Source: an uncultured Bacilli bacterium (GTDB lineage: Bacteria > Bacillota_I > Bacilli_A > RF39 > UBA660). Taken from it: a stretch of 24,395 nucleotides of DNA. A program made the position numbers and the translations under genes. Below the pieces are notes generated by a model that was not told where the DNA came from, did no database searches, and worked only from the letters and a program-made list of their open reading frames with translations. Below, piece by piece: positions 13,372 to 21,537 of the stretch. The stretch lies in NCBI GenBank assembly GCA_934167485.1, contig CAKPKL010000014.1, positions 1 to 24,395 of the forward strand, given 5' to 3'. The first letter of the stretch is position 1, and each line of letters starts with the position of its first letter.

Positions 13372-15526
13372 ATTCATTCTTTGTTGCAAAAGTCATTAAA
13401 AATACACTTTTACAATTTTCTCCATTATTATCACATACTTGTTCAAAACTATCTAAAGCATGATTTTTATTATACTCTCTTATATCTTTTATTGTTTTAT
13501 AATTCAAATCTATTGTATACTTTGGAATTGCCTTTGTACCATCTGGATTTATACCTGAACCATTTGGTTTATTTATAATAGTTTCTTCAATTTTTTGTAA
13601 AGCACTATAATTTTCTATTCCAGCACTTGTACAAGTACTATCTCCAGTACACCAATTACTTCCTATTGTTCTACCATTTCCTGCTTTTCCTGGAAAAGGA
13701 TTTTTGGTATCTATTATTCTAAATTCTAAATTTGGTTTATCATTTTTTATAATTTGTTTATTAAAATTATATTCACAAGCATCATTATTTGTTAAAGAGT
13801 CTATACTTAATTCAGAAGAATAAGAATCTGTTAAATCTAATTTAGGGTTAAATTTTAATATATAGTTTGAATCTTCATTAATTTTATTTTCAAGTTCAAA
13901 TCGAGTTATTAATCCATTAACAGTTATACAATCATTACCACATTTTTCATTACTTAATAGACCAGATACTTTTTTTATATAATTTAATTTTGAATATGTA
14001 AGATTATATCTACCTATAAACTCATTACTTGTATTGTGAATATATGTTATAGCACTTATATTAGTATCTAAATTTTGATCTAAGATACTTAAATTCTTTA
14101 CATAATTACTGTATTTGAATTCACCACTAAAATTAACACTACTTACATCTCCTAAAGTTATATTAGTATCAAAAGCATAACATCTTTTTTGTAAATAACC
14201 TGTTCCTAAATTATCTAAATCTTGAAATATTATTCTTCCTGCATTTATAAATGTTGACTTATTATATGTACTTAAAAATGAACTATCATAATTATATTCA
14301 ACAATACAATATGCATTTTTATCATTAATTTTTTCTATACTACTATAACAAGATAAATCTTTTTCATTAAATAGATTATAGTTTATATTTGTATTAGTAC
14401 AACTAGAATTTGTATTTGGTTTACCACTTATATCTGTGCCACAATTTCTGGCAGTACTACAAGGATTATCTACTTCATTAAAATTTAATAATTGATACTT
14501 TTTATATTTTTCAAATAATCTTATTCTAGAAGCTATATCATACTGTAAACCATCTTGTTTTAGTGCGGCAAATTCAGAATCACAAGTTTGGGTATTTTCT
14601 ACATAAACTGGTTCTGTTTTATCAGCTTTTATTTCAAACTTTTTACATTCATTACTTTTATTATAACCTTTTGGAGCACTTATTTCTTTTAAATAATACT
14701 TACCTGCACTAAGTTCAATAGTAGCATTACCAGCTGTATTTGTATAAATAAGCCCACTTACTGGAATTTTACAACTAGAATCACTAAATACTTGAAATGA
14801 TGCTGAATTATTTATTATAGGCTCTTTTGAACTATTTCTTTTTTCTATATATAATTTTCCATTTTTAAAAATATCATCATAACTTACTACAGTAAGTCCA
14901 TATCCAAGATATGAATTTTTTGGCACACCACATCTTTTTTTATTTTGATATTGAGCTTTATTGCAAGTACCATTAGGAGCTGTATACTTATTTCCACCTA
15001 CTGTTATATCATGTCCTACCTTTGCAGCATTGGCAAGTATTAGAGCTGGTGCTTCATACCAATACGCAAATTGATCTGTATTATTAATTATACTTCTAAA
15101 AGTCATCTCTCCACCTATATTAGTAAATGGTTCAACTATGATATAGTCTCCTTTTTGAAGTGTCACACTCATACTATTTATTATTTCTAGAAGAGTAGAA
15201 TAATTATTGTTATTACCACTATATGGTATCTTTAAGTAATCATATAATTTAGTTGGATGCGCTGTATAAACATTATTTTTCTCTGTAACCCAACCACTTA
15301 TTACATTATATTTACTTTGATAGATTTTACCTTTTTGATTATTATTGCTATCATAAACACCTATATAAAAACCAAAATAATCTTTACCCTTCCATTTTCC
15401 ACCTCCAGTTACACCGGATGATCCACCTTCACCCGTTCCACCAGAACCTCCGGGTCCTGCATAAATACTTATAGTGCCCAAAAAGAAAACAAACAATAAA
15501 AGAGCAACATACAAACTTTTCTTCAT
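13370..15526 (-). CDS. Secreted cysteine-containing protein with a SpaA/prealbumin-like domain
   Basis: This 718-aa protein has a signal peptide (MKKSLYVALLLFVFFLGTIS, probable cut near IYAG) and then a Gly/Ser-rich linker at about residues 24-45. Residues 223-312 form a SpaA-like domain: GKLYIEKRNSS at its start, the E-box-like YYLKEISAPKGY, then a closing VYVENTQ. Such domains are stalk modules of Gram-positive pilins and adhesins and often hold isopeptide bonds. Many cysteines follow. There is no LPXTG motif or C-terminal membrane anchor, so it is either secreted or attached in another way. Start 15526 follows AGGTGATAAT. It is probably transcribed alone, between two terminators. An adhesin or envelope role is inferred; no closer family is recognised. 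Confidence 0.75.
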   Translation of the reverse strand: MKKSLYVALLLFVFFLGTISIYAGPGGSGGTGEGGSSGVTGGGKWKGKDYFGFYIGVYDSNNNQKGKIYQSKYNVISGWVTEKNNVYTAHPTKLYDYLKIPYSGNNNNYSTLLEIINSMSVTLQKGDYIIVEPFTNIGGEMTFRSIINNTDQFAYWYEAPALILANAAKVGHDITVGGNKYTAPNGTCNKAQYQNKKRCGVPKNSYLGYGLTVVSYDDIFKNGKLYIEKRNSSKEPIINNSASFQVFSDSSCKIPVSGLIYTNTAGNATIELSAGKYYLKEISAPKGYNKSNECKKFEIKADKTEPVYVENTQTCDSEFAALKQDGLQYDIASRIRLFEKYKKYQLLNFNEVDNPCSTARNCGTDISGKPNTNSSCTNTNINYNLFNEKDLSCYSSIEKINDKNAYCIVEYNYDSSFLSTYNKSTFINAGRIIFQDLDNLGTGYLQKRCYAFDTNITLGDVSSVNFSGEFKYSNYVKNLSILDQNLDTNISAITYIHNTSNEFIGRYNLTYSKLNYIKKVSGLLSNEKCGNDCITVNGLITRFELENKINEDSNYILKFNPKLDLTDSYSSELSIDSLTNNDACEYNFNKQIIKNDKPNLEFRIIDTKNPFPGKAGNGRTIGSNWCTGDSTCTSAGIENYSALQKIEETIINKPNGSGINPDGTKAIPKYTIDLNYKTIKDIREYNKNHALDSFEQVCDNNGENCKSVFLMTFATKNE

Positions 15527-15550
15527 ATTATCACCTATCTTACTATAAAA

Positions 15551-15559
15551 ATTATAACA
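15551..15559 (-). promoter_or_regulatory. Extended -10 promoter of the SpaA-domain gene
   Basis: TGTTATAAT on the minus strand is an extended -10 box about 25 nt upstream of the start codon, with AGGTGAT between them. The -35 region (TTTTTC at 15579-15574) is poor. Confidence 0.55.
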
Positions 15560-15564
15560 TATTT

Positions 15565-15592
15565 AAAAAAAAAGAAAAAGTACTTTTACTTT
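15565..15592 (-). terminator. Possible A/T-type terminator of the NAD operon
   Basis: On the minus strand AAAGTAAAA and TTTTTCTTT pair with one mismatch around GTAC and run into a further T tract. The stem has little G+C, so it would be weak. It starts at the stop codon of the NrtR-like gene. Confidence 0.45.
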
Positions 15593-16415
15593 ATCTTTTA
15601 TATTTATATAATACTGAAGGTCTGTGTCCTTCACCTTTTTTTATTTTATTTGTCTTTACAACTTTATTTTTTATTATTCTTCTAAATGCCGGATCTAAAA
15701 GTTTTTTACCTAATATAACCTCATATACTTGTTGTAATTCACCTAAAGTAAATAACTCAGGCATCATATTAAATACTATATCTGTATACTCCAATTTATT
15801 TTTTAATCTTTCTAATCCACTTAATATGATTAAAGCATGATCGAATGCTATACTATCATTCTTTTCTATTTTAAATTTATATCTATCAGTAGTTTTTTCT
15901 TTTAATTCTTTTTTTATTGTAATATCTATTGTTTCAATTCCATTATTTAATAATATTTCAACTAAATTATTTTTATCTTGATATGAAATTATATCAAACC
16001 AAGATGCGTTTTTATTTATTGTTGTATCTAATTTATTTTTATCTATTAATGCCATATATGAAGTAGATATTACTCTCATTCTTGGATCTCTATTAACACC
16101 ACCATATGTATATAATTGTTCTAAATATATATTATCTACATTTGTTTCTGATTTTAATATTCTAACAGGAGCATCATCTAATTCTTCTTTTATACCTACA
16201 AAACCACCAGGTAAACACCATTTATCTTTAAATGGATAATTTTCTCTTTTGACAAGTAATATGCTCATTTTCTTTTTATCTGTTTTTCTATAATTTTCTA
16301 CACCTTCACTAGACACACTAAATACAAGTATATCTGTCGTAAGAGATAGTGTATCAAAAGCACTAGAATCATAACTTTCTAAAAACTCTTTTTCTGAATT
16401 ATATTTTACTTCCAT
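15591..16415 (-). CDS. nrtR: NrtR-like Nudix-domain transcriptional regulator of NAD metabolism
   Basis: This 274-aa protein has an N-terminal Nudix domain (about 25-165) and a C-terminal winged-helix region (about 200-274, with LFTLGELQQVYEVILG and a basic HRPSVLYKYKR end), the NrtR architecture. The Nudix box at 71-93 keeps G-x5-E (GFVGIKE) and Arg85, but the REUxEE core reads RILKSE, so two of three glutamates are gone and hydrolysis is unlikely. Characterised NrtR proteins sense ADP-ribose and control NAD genes. It is the last gene of the NAD salvage operon, which supports the call strongly. AGGAG precedes the ATG. Operator candidates are the palindromes near 21364 and 21453. A plain Nudix hydrolase is the alternative. 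Confidence 0.88.
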   Translation of the reverse strand: MEVKYNSEKEFLESYDSSAFDTLSLTTDILVFSVSSEGVENYRKTDKKKMSILLVKRENYPFKDKWCLPGGFVGIKEELDDAPVRILKSETNVDNIYLEQLYTYGGVNRDPRMRVISTSYMALIDKNKLDTTINKNASWFDIISYQDKNNLVEILLNNGIETIDITIKKELKEKTTDRYKFKIEKNDSIAFDHALIILSGLERLKNKLEYTDIVFNMMPELFTLGELQQVYEVILGKKLLDPAFRRIIKNKVVKTNKIKKGEGHRPSVLYKYKR

Positions 16416-16423
16416 AAAAACTC

Positions 16424-16894
16424 CTAATCTCTTAATAAATTTAACATCATTTTTTCTATTTCTTTTATTATTAATTCTTTATTTTCTTCTCTTGATGTTA
16501 AATTAACTTTTATAATTTTATGTTCAAAAACATCTCTACTTTTATCGTAAATACTTATAAAAACTTTATTATCATCACCAAATAAATTATTTGGATCACA
16601 TCTATTTAATTTACCTGTTATTCCAATTCCATAATCAGATTCTGTAAATAAACTTATATTTTTACTCATCTCATCAGCAGTTTCAATACTATAAACAGAA
16701 TAAGTATCAATAATATTTTTATTAACTCCCATTTTTATTTTATACTCATTTGAATAAGTAACAGCACTAAATTTAATTATCTCACTAGCACCCTCTATAT
16801 TTGTTATAGCATTTACAACAGCACCACCTGTACATGATTCCATTGTACTTATAGTTTTTTTTAATTTAATTAATTTTTTTACTAGTTCCTCCAT
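16424..16894 (-). CDS. pncC: Nicotinamide-nucleotide amidohydrolase, CinA C-terminal domain
   Basis: This 156-aa stand-alone CinA C-terminal domain deamidates NMN to nicotinate mononucleotide, returning it to NAD synthesis. The hallmark ESCTGGAVVNAITNIEGAS near residue 19 holds the catalytic serine region. VTYSNEYKIKMGV and GIGITGKL also follow the family, although the second differs from the common GIAGPxGGT. Its start overlaps the ADP-ribosylglycohydrolase gene by 29 nt in another frame. AAAGGGG lies upstream of the ATG. The NAD operon context supports PncC rather than competence-linked CinA. Confidence 0.88.
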   Translation of the reverse strand: MEELVKKLIKLKKTISTMESCTGGAVVNAITNIEGASEIIKFSAVTYSNEYKIKMGVNKNIIDTYSVYSIETADEMSKNISLFTESDYGIGITGKLNRCDPNNLFGDDNKVFISIYDKSRDVFEHKIIKVNLTSREENKELIIKEIEKMMLNLLRD

Positions 16895-17747
16895 AAGTAT
16901 TCCCCTTTACTAATTTTTTTACATTTTCTTTTTTATAAAATTTATCTATGACTTCCTTTATATAATCTGGAATGTATTTATTTGCCTCTTCTATTATATT
17001 ATTTGGTATACCATAATAAGCTTCACTAATAGATCCTGTAATAGCAGCTATTGTATCACTATCACCACCTATTGATATAGCAGTTCTAATAGAGTCTTCA
17101 AAATCATTACTAATCAAAAAACAATAAATTGCTTGTGGTACTGAATTAGAAGCAACTGCACTAAATTTATAATTTTTTTGCAAATTTTCTAGATTAAAAT
17201 TAATATTATAAATTTTCTCTATAACTTGTTTTATTGCTTCTTTTGAATAATTATTACGAGCTAAAAATATACAAATTGAAACTGTTATTGTAGATATAAC
17301 TGCTTCAATTGTATTATGACTTACTATAGTAGATTCTGTTGTTTTTTTTATTATAGTATTTAAGTCATTATAATAATTAGCTATAGGGCTTACTCTCATG
17401 GCAGCTCCATTTCCTATGCTATTATTATCTTGGTTACCATTAACCCATCCTATAAATCTACTACCAAATCTACTTCTTCCATACTTATCTAAACCTAAAT
17501 TTATTTCACGTGTAGCATATTCTTTTATATATTTATAAAAATCGCCATCATTCATAATTGCATCTGCTACAGCACTAGTTAATATTGTATCATCTGTACA
17601 TGAAGAATTAGATTCAAATAATGGTATATCCTTATTCAATATTTTAATTCTATCTTCATAACTTACTTTTAGTCCTTTTTTTAATGCATTTACTTCCTTA
17701 ACTTCATAAGTTGATCCTGCTATATCTCCAATTATTGCTCCTAACAT
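16866..17747 (-). CDS. ADP-ribosylglycohydrolase (DraG family)
   Basis: This 293-aa enzyme is expected to remove ADP-ribose from a protein or small molecule. Metal-site motifs are all present: GAIIGDIAGSTYE at the N-terminus, SCTDDTILTSAVADA with the DDT metal ligands, NGAAMRVSP in the middle, and GGDSDTIAAITGSISEA near the C-terminus. Length is normal. The ATG overlaps the nadD stop, with AGGGAG upstream. Placed in an operon for NAD recycling, it may return ADP-ribose from ADP-ribosylated targets, the compound that NrtR regulators sense. The target is not known. Confidence 0.92.
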   Translation of the reverse strand: MLGAIIGDIAGSTYEVKEVNALKKGLKVSYEDRIKILNKDIPLFESNSSCTDDTILTSAVADAIMNDGDFYKYIKEYATREINLGLDKYGRSRFGSRFIGWVNGNQDNNSIGNGAAMRVSPIANYYNDLNTIIKKTTESTIVSHNTIEAVISTITVSICIFLARNNYSKEAIKQVIEKIYNINFNLENLQKNYKFSAVASNSVPQAIYCFLISNDFEDSIRTAISIGGDSDTIAAITGSISEAYYGIPNNIIEEANKYIPDYIKEVIDKFYKKENVKKLVKGNTYGGTSKKIN

Positions 17748-18325
17748 ACATCATTCTCCCTATATAAATTATTTTCATTTATATATTTTATTATATCATT
17801 ATCTAAATATCCAACAACACTCTTTTGATCTTTAATCTTATTTCTTATAATTGTAGATGATATATTACTCTTTTTGATATTAGCTACTTTGATATTATAA
17901 TTATTATATTTATTTAATAATTCTTTTATGTTATCTTTGTTTCTTTTTATTACTAATAACTTATAGTTAGTTAATATATAATTAAAACATTTCCAATGTT
18001 CAAAATCTCTTAGATTATCACTACCACATATAAAATATATTTGATCTTTTTCATATTTATTTTTAAAATAATCTAAAACTTGATATGTATAATAATATCC
18101 ATTATTCGCTATATCAGATACTTCTACATTATCTAAATCTTTTACCATAAGATCTAACATATTATATCTATCTATAAATTTTATTAAATCTTTTTTATTA
18201 TAATTAGACTCTGTTGGAACATATATTATCTTATCTAAATATTTATTATTTATTAAGTATTTAGATATTTCTTTATGCATTTTATGTGGAGGATTAAAAC
18301 AACCACCAAATATTCCTATTTTCAT
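17741..18325 (-). CDS. nadD: Nicotinate-mononucleotide adenylyltransferase
   Basis: This 194-aa enzyme joins nicotinate mononucleotide and ATP to give deamido-NAD. The nucleotidyltransferase signature GIFGGCFNPPHKMHKE is at the N-terminus with its HxxH-type histidines, and the C-terminal SNISSTIIRNKI is the ISST-x-IR motif. FICGSDNLRDFEHWK is the central substrate region. The ATG lies one base after the nadE stop, so translation is likely coupled. Length is normal. Confidence 0.95.
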   Translation of the reverse strand: MKIGIFGGCFNPPHKMHKEISKYLINNKYLDKIIYVPTESNYNKKDLIKFIDRYNMLDLMVKDLDNVEVSDIANNGYYYTYQVLDYFKNKYEKDQIYFICGSDNLRDFEHWKCFNYILTNYKLLVIKRNKDNIKELLNKYNNYNIKVANIKKSNISSTIIRNKIKDQKSVVGYLDNDIIKYINENNLYRENDVC

Positions 18326-18326
18326 T

Positions 18327-19082
18327 TTATCTTCTATAGGTTGCTATTTCAAATTTATGTAAATTTCCAAAATGAAGATCTTGTATCTTACGTTCTATCT
18401 TTTTATCTAATGGTATATTTTTCATATATTTTGTTATTTCATCATATGTAACCCCTAATTTTTCTTCATCTGTCTGATCAGATAATCCATCTGCTGGAGC
18501 TCTATATAATACTTCTTTTGGTACATTTAAATACTCTCCTATTTTTATTACTTCCTCTACAGTATAGTCTGCTATAGGAGCTATATCATGTACTGAGTCT
18601 CCTCCTTTTGTTAAATATCCGACAAATTTTTCACACCTATTAGAAGTTCCAACTACAAGGTATGTTTTTCCTTTTATTGCACTATAAAGTGCGGCTAAAT
18701 AATATAGTGCTGACATTCTAAGTCTTGGTTTTAAATTAATATCACTATTTTTTAATTCCTCAGTATTAAAATTTCCTAATTCATTAATTTCTTCTTTAAA
18801 AGTATTATATATTTTTGTTATATCAAAATTAATAAGTTCAAATCCATAACAGTCACTTACTAATTTAGCATATTCTTTATCTTCTTCACTAGAATAACAT
18901 GGAAGTGTTACTCCAATTACATTTTCTTTTCCTAAAGCTTTAGTAAAAATTCCAGCTGCTACTGCAGAATCTTTACCACCACTTATGCCTATAATAGCAC
19001 CCCCTAATTTGTTATACATATAATACTCCCTAATAAAACCAATGATGTCTTTTACCTCTTTTTTCGCATCAAATTCTTTCAT
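18327..19082 (-). CDS. nadE: Ammonia-dependent NAD synthetase
   Basis: This 251-aa enzyme makes NAD from deamido-NAD, ATP and ammonia. The ATP-pyrophosphatase P-loop GISGGKDSAVAAG, the GTSNRCEKFVGYLTKGGD substrate loop and RAPADGLSDQTDEEKLG are all present. There is no N-terminal glutaminase domain, so free ammonia must be the donor. Start 19082 follows AGAAAGGAAG at 5 nt. The same frame is open upstream to an ATG at 19223, but those 47 codons have no family match and no good RBS. It follows pncB after a 193-nt gap, the longest gap in the operon. Confidence 0.94.
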   Translation of the reverse strand: MKEFDAKKEVKDIIGFIREYYMYNKLGGAIIGISGGKDSAVAAGIFTKALGKENVIGVTLPCYSSEEDKEYAKLVSDCYGFELINFDITKIYNTFKEEINELGNFNTEELKNSDINLKPRLRMSALYYLAALYSAIKGKTYLVVGTSNRCEKFVGYLTKGGDSVHDIAPIADYTVEEVIKIGEYLNVPKEVLYRAPADGLSDQTDEEKLGVTYDEITKYMKNIPLDKKIERKIQDLHFGNLHKFEIATYRR

Positions 19083-19275
19083 TCTATCTTCCTTTCTCAA
19101 AATTTTGATTGTCCAAAATGTATAGGCAAGTACTACACCTCTCATCTTGTTAGAGAAAATATTAACATCCTCCCTATTTATAATTTTACCATTATTTACT
19201 ATATAAGAACAAGTCTCTTTCATTAAAAATCTATATTTTTAGTAATTATTTTTAATTCTTCACACTTTTTTATGT
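19083..19275 (-). other. 193-nt gap upstream of nadE with a possible internal promoter
   Basis: The stretch holds TTGTTC (19212-19207), 18 bp and TAAAAT (19188-19183) on the minus strand, a passable weak promoter that would let nadE and later genes be expressed apart from pncAB. GGGAGG followed by ATG occurs near 19171, but that ATG is too close to it. The nadE frame stays open through most of the gap. I see no recognisable riboswitch or tRNA. Confidence 0.3.
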
Positions 19276-20748
19276 CTAATCCTTCAAAGTTAATTTTTTT
19301 ACTTTATTTATTAAATCATATTTAAAATTAACATATTCTTTAGTTCCATCTACATAATACTTATGTGGCATTATAGTTCTTCTAACTTCAGGATATAATT
19401 TATTCATCTCACTATTACAATAATTTTTTATATTCTCTATATCCAAATCTTCATATACTTGTTTTCCATTTATAAATATTTTTTGTTGTAATTCCTTTAA
19501 CTTGAAGTCATCAATTACTTTATTTTTTAATATATCAGTGGGACTTACTATAAGTAAATTATTTTGATCGATACTCATACCATTTGTTGTCATTACATCG
19601 GCAAGTGCATAACCAGTTTTAGTATCATATGCTCTATATAATTTTTTAAAACCTGGATTTATTATTTTTTGTGTATCATCACTTATTTTTATTTTGGGAA
19701 TATATTCTCCATTTTGAAATAAAGCAACTTCTTTGTAAACACAACCAACATTTCCCTCTGGTTTTGAAATATTATCACCTACACCAATTGTATCAAAGCA
19801 TGCGCCTTGATTTATTAATGCTTCAATAGTTTCAGCTTTTAATCCATTGCTTAAACAAATTTTAGCTTGTGGAAAACCTGCTTCATCTAACATTTTGCGT
19901 GCTTCTTTTGATAAATAAGCTAAATCTCCTGAATCTATTCTTATTCCTATATGATCTAAACACATATTATTATTTTTCATATACTCAAAAGTTTTTATAG
20001 CATTTGGAATACCACTTTTTAATGTATTAAATGTATCTACAAGTAAAATACAATTTTTAGGATAAGCTTTAGCAAACTCTATAAAAGCATCTAATTCTGT
20101 ATCAAATGATGAAACCCAACTATGAGCCATAGTACCCATAGCTTTAATATTTAGCATATGAGCTGCTTCTACATTACTAGTACCATTACATCCAACCATC
20201 ATAGCATAAAGTGAAGAATCTATTGCTGCTTCAAGTCCATCTGCTCTACGTGCGCCAAATTCCATAATTCCAACATTATCTGGAGTAGCTTCTACTATTC
20301 TTCTTGCTGCTGTTGCATGAGATATTGCTCCATTTAGTATAGAAAGTATTGCAGTTTCTATTAATTGTGCTTCACTAATTTTTGCTTTTACAGTTAGTAT
20401 TGGTTCATTAGAAAATATAGGAGTCCCATCTGGTATAGCATATATATCTCCTGTAAATTTAAAATTCTTTAGATAATTTATAAAGTTATTATCATAACCG
20501 TTTTTTCTAAAATATTCTAATTCTTTTTCATCAAAGTGTAATCCATTAATAAAGCAAATTATTTTATCGAGTCCAGCCATAATAGCATATCCACCATTAT
20601 TAGGTATTTTTCTAAAAAATACATCAAAAATTGCTTCTTGTTCTTCTTTCTTGGAATTTAAATAACCCGAAGCCATCTTATATTCATAATCATCTGTCAT
20701 TAAAACATAATTATGCGTTAATCTTTTATATCCATTATAAATTTTCAT
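19276..20748 (-). CDS. pncB: Nicotinate phosphoribosyltransferase
   Basis: This 490-aa enzyme converts nicotinate and PRPP (with ATP) to nicotinate mononucleotide, the entry step of Preiss-Handler salvage. Visible family features are the N-terminal YKRLTHNYVLMTDDYEYKMA, FFRKIPNNGGYAIMAGL, the active-site EFGARRADGLEAA region, GTMAHSWV and LLVDTFNTLKSGIPNA, and the phosphate-loop-like DTIGVGDNISKPEG. Length fits the long Bacillota type. Start 20748 is chosen because GGAGGGGAG precedes it; it lies one base after the pncA stop. It is the second gene of the NAD operon. Confidence 0.95.
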   Translation of the reverse strand: MKIYNGYKRLTHNYVLMTDDYEYKMASGYLNSKKEEQEAIFDVFFRKIPNNGGYAIMAGLDKIICFINGLHFDEKELEYFRKNGYDNNFINYLKNFKFTGDIYAIPDGTPIFSNEPILTVKAKISEAQLIETAILSILNGAISHATAARRIVEATPDNVGIMEFGARRADGLEAAIDSSLYAMMVGCNGTSNVEAAHMLNIKAMGTMAHSWVSSFDTELDAFIEFAKAYPKNCILLVDTFNTLKSGIPNAIKTFEYMKNNNMCLDHIGIRIDSGDLAYLSKEARKMLDEAGFPQAKICLSNGLKAETIEALINQGACFDTIGVGDNISKPEGNVGCVYKEVALFQNGEYIPKIKISDDTQKIINPGFKKLYRAYDTKTGYALADVMTTNGMSIDQNNLLIVSPTDILKNKVIDDFKLKELQQKIFINGKQVYEDLDIENIKNYCNSEMNKLYPEVRRTIMPHKYYVDGTKEYVNFKYDLINKVKKLTLKD

Positions 20749-20749
20749 A

Positions 20750-21349
20750 TTACTCCCCTCCAATTTTTTTAAAATTTATACCTTGTTGTTTCATTAATAC
20801 TTTTGCACACTTAGAATAAATGTCTTTTGGATGCTCTATAGAATTATAAGTTTCAATACAATCTTCATATACATATAAATCTACATCCTTATTATTTTGA
20901 TCTAAATAATTAGCAAGCCCAATTGTTCCATTAGCAATACAAATATCTGTACAACAACCAACAACTATTGCTTCTTTTAAATTTTTTAATTTTTTTATCA
21001 TCTTCCTAAAATCAGGTGCTTCCATAAAACTAGTAGAATTTTTTTCAATTGATACTGTATTTTTAACACTTTCATATATTTTTAATTCATCAACAAGTTG
21101 TGACTCAGAAGTATCTTTAATACAATGTGGAATCTTTCCAAATCTTTTTAATTCAGTAGAATTTTTTTCATGTGCATCACGTAAAAATATTGTTATAGTA
21201 TCTGAAGATGCAATTGCTTGTTTTATTAGAACAACTTGTTTAGATAAAATATTTTTAATATTTTTATCATGCAAAACACCTTCATTTACAAAACCATTTA
21301 CCATATCAACTACTATTAATGCTTTAGTATACTTATTAAATTTATTCAT
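20750..21349 (-). CDS. pncA: Nicotinamidase (isochorismatase-family hydrolase)
   Basis: This 199-aa enzyme hydrolyses nicotinamide to nicotinate. The triad of the family is visible: Asp15 in ALIVVDMVNGF, Lys103 in SIEKNSTSF and Cys137 in GCCTDICIANG. A metal site is suggested by Asp58/His60 in FLRDAHE and His75 in KIPHC. It is the first gene of the NAD operon and is directly followed by pncB, which uses its product. The Shine-Dalgarno is weak (AAAGAGTGA). A general isochorismatase-like hydrolase is the alternative, but the operon makes nicotinamidase much more likely. Confidence 0.92.
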   Translation of the reverse strand: MNKFNKYTKALIVVDMVNGFVNEGVLHDKNIKNILSKQVVLIKQAIASSDTITIFLRDAHEKNSTELKRFGKIPHCIKDTSESQLVDELKIYESVKNTVSIEKNSTSFMEAPDFRKMIKKLKNLKEAIVVGCCTDICIANGTIGLANYLDQNNKDVDLYVYEDCIETYNSIEHPKDIYSKCAKVLMKQQGINFKKIGGE

Positions 21350-21363
21350 TTTATCACTCTTTC

Positions 21364-21376
21364 TAACATTATGTTA
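21364..21376. promoter_or_regulatory. Palindrome in the NAD operon leader (candidate NrtR operator)
   Basis: TAACAT-T-ATGTTA is a perfect inverted repeat in the 5' leader of pncA, 15-27 nt upstream of the ATG. Position and symmetry fit a repressor site. Assignment to NrtR is inferred, as NrtR motifs vary between lineages. Confidence 0.4.
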
Positions 21377-21422
21377 ATAACAAAAATGTTTTTTAAACAG
21401 AATTTTTTCTTCTGCTAAACTA

Positions 21423-21451
21423 ATTGTAATACTATTATATTCATTTGTCAA
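21423..21451 (-). promoter_or_regulatory. Promoter of the NAD salvage operon
   Basis: On the minus strand, TTGACA (21451-21446), a 17-bp spacer and TACAAT (21428-21423) give a near-consensus sigma-A promoter, with the start near 21416 and a leader of about 65 nt. Confidence 0.88.
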
Positions 21452-21452
21452 T

Positions 21453-21465
21453 ATGTTTTTAACAT
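21453..21465. promoter_or_regulatory. Second palindrome next to the NAD operon -35 box
   Basis: ATGTT-TTT-AACAT is an inverted repeat one base upstream of the -35 box. It shares the AACAT/ATGTT half-sites of the leader palindrome at 21364-21376, so both may bind the same dimeric regulator. Confidence 0.4.
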
Positions 21466-21490
21466 TTTTTTAAGAACATATATTCCCTAT

Positions 21491-21518
21491 TTGATTTTTC
21501 TAAAGGATGTGTTATTAT
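21491..21518 (+). promoter_or_regulatory. Promoter of pyrH
   Basis: TTGATT (21491-21496), a 16-bp spacer and TATTAT (21513-21518) lie just upstream of AGGAAGTG and the TTG start. The -10 can also be read one or two bases later. Confidence 0.5.
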
Positions 21519-21537
21519 ATTAATAGGAAGTGATATA

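Noticed and set aside
19223..19293. A second open frame across the end of pncB (reading INFEGLDIKKCEELKI...), suggesting a frameshift in the A7 run
   Set aside because: pncB already has the normal family length, and 23 open codons are expected by chance in such AT-rich DNA. Only a comparison with relatives would settle it.
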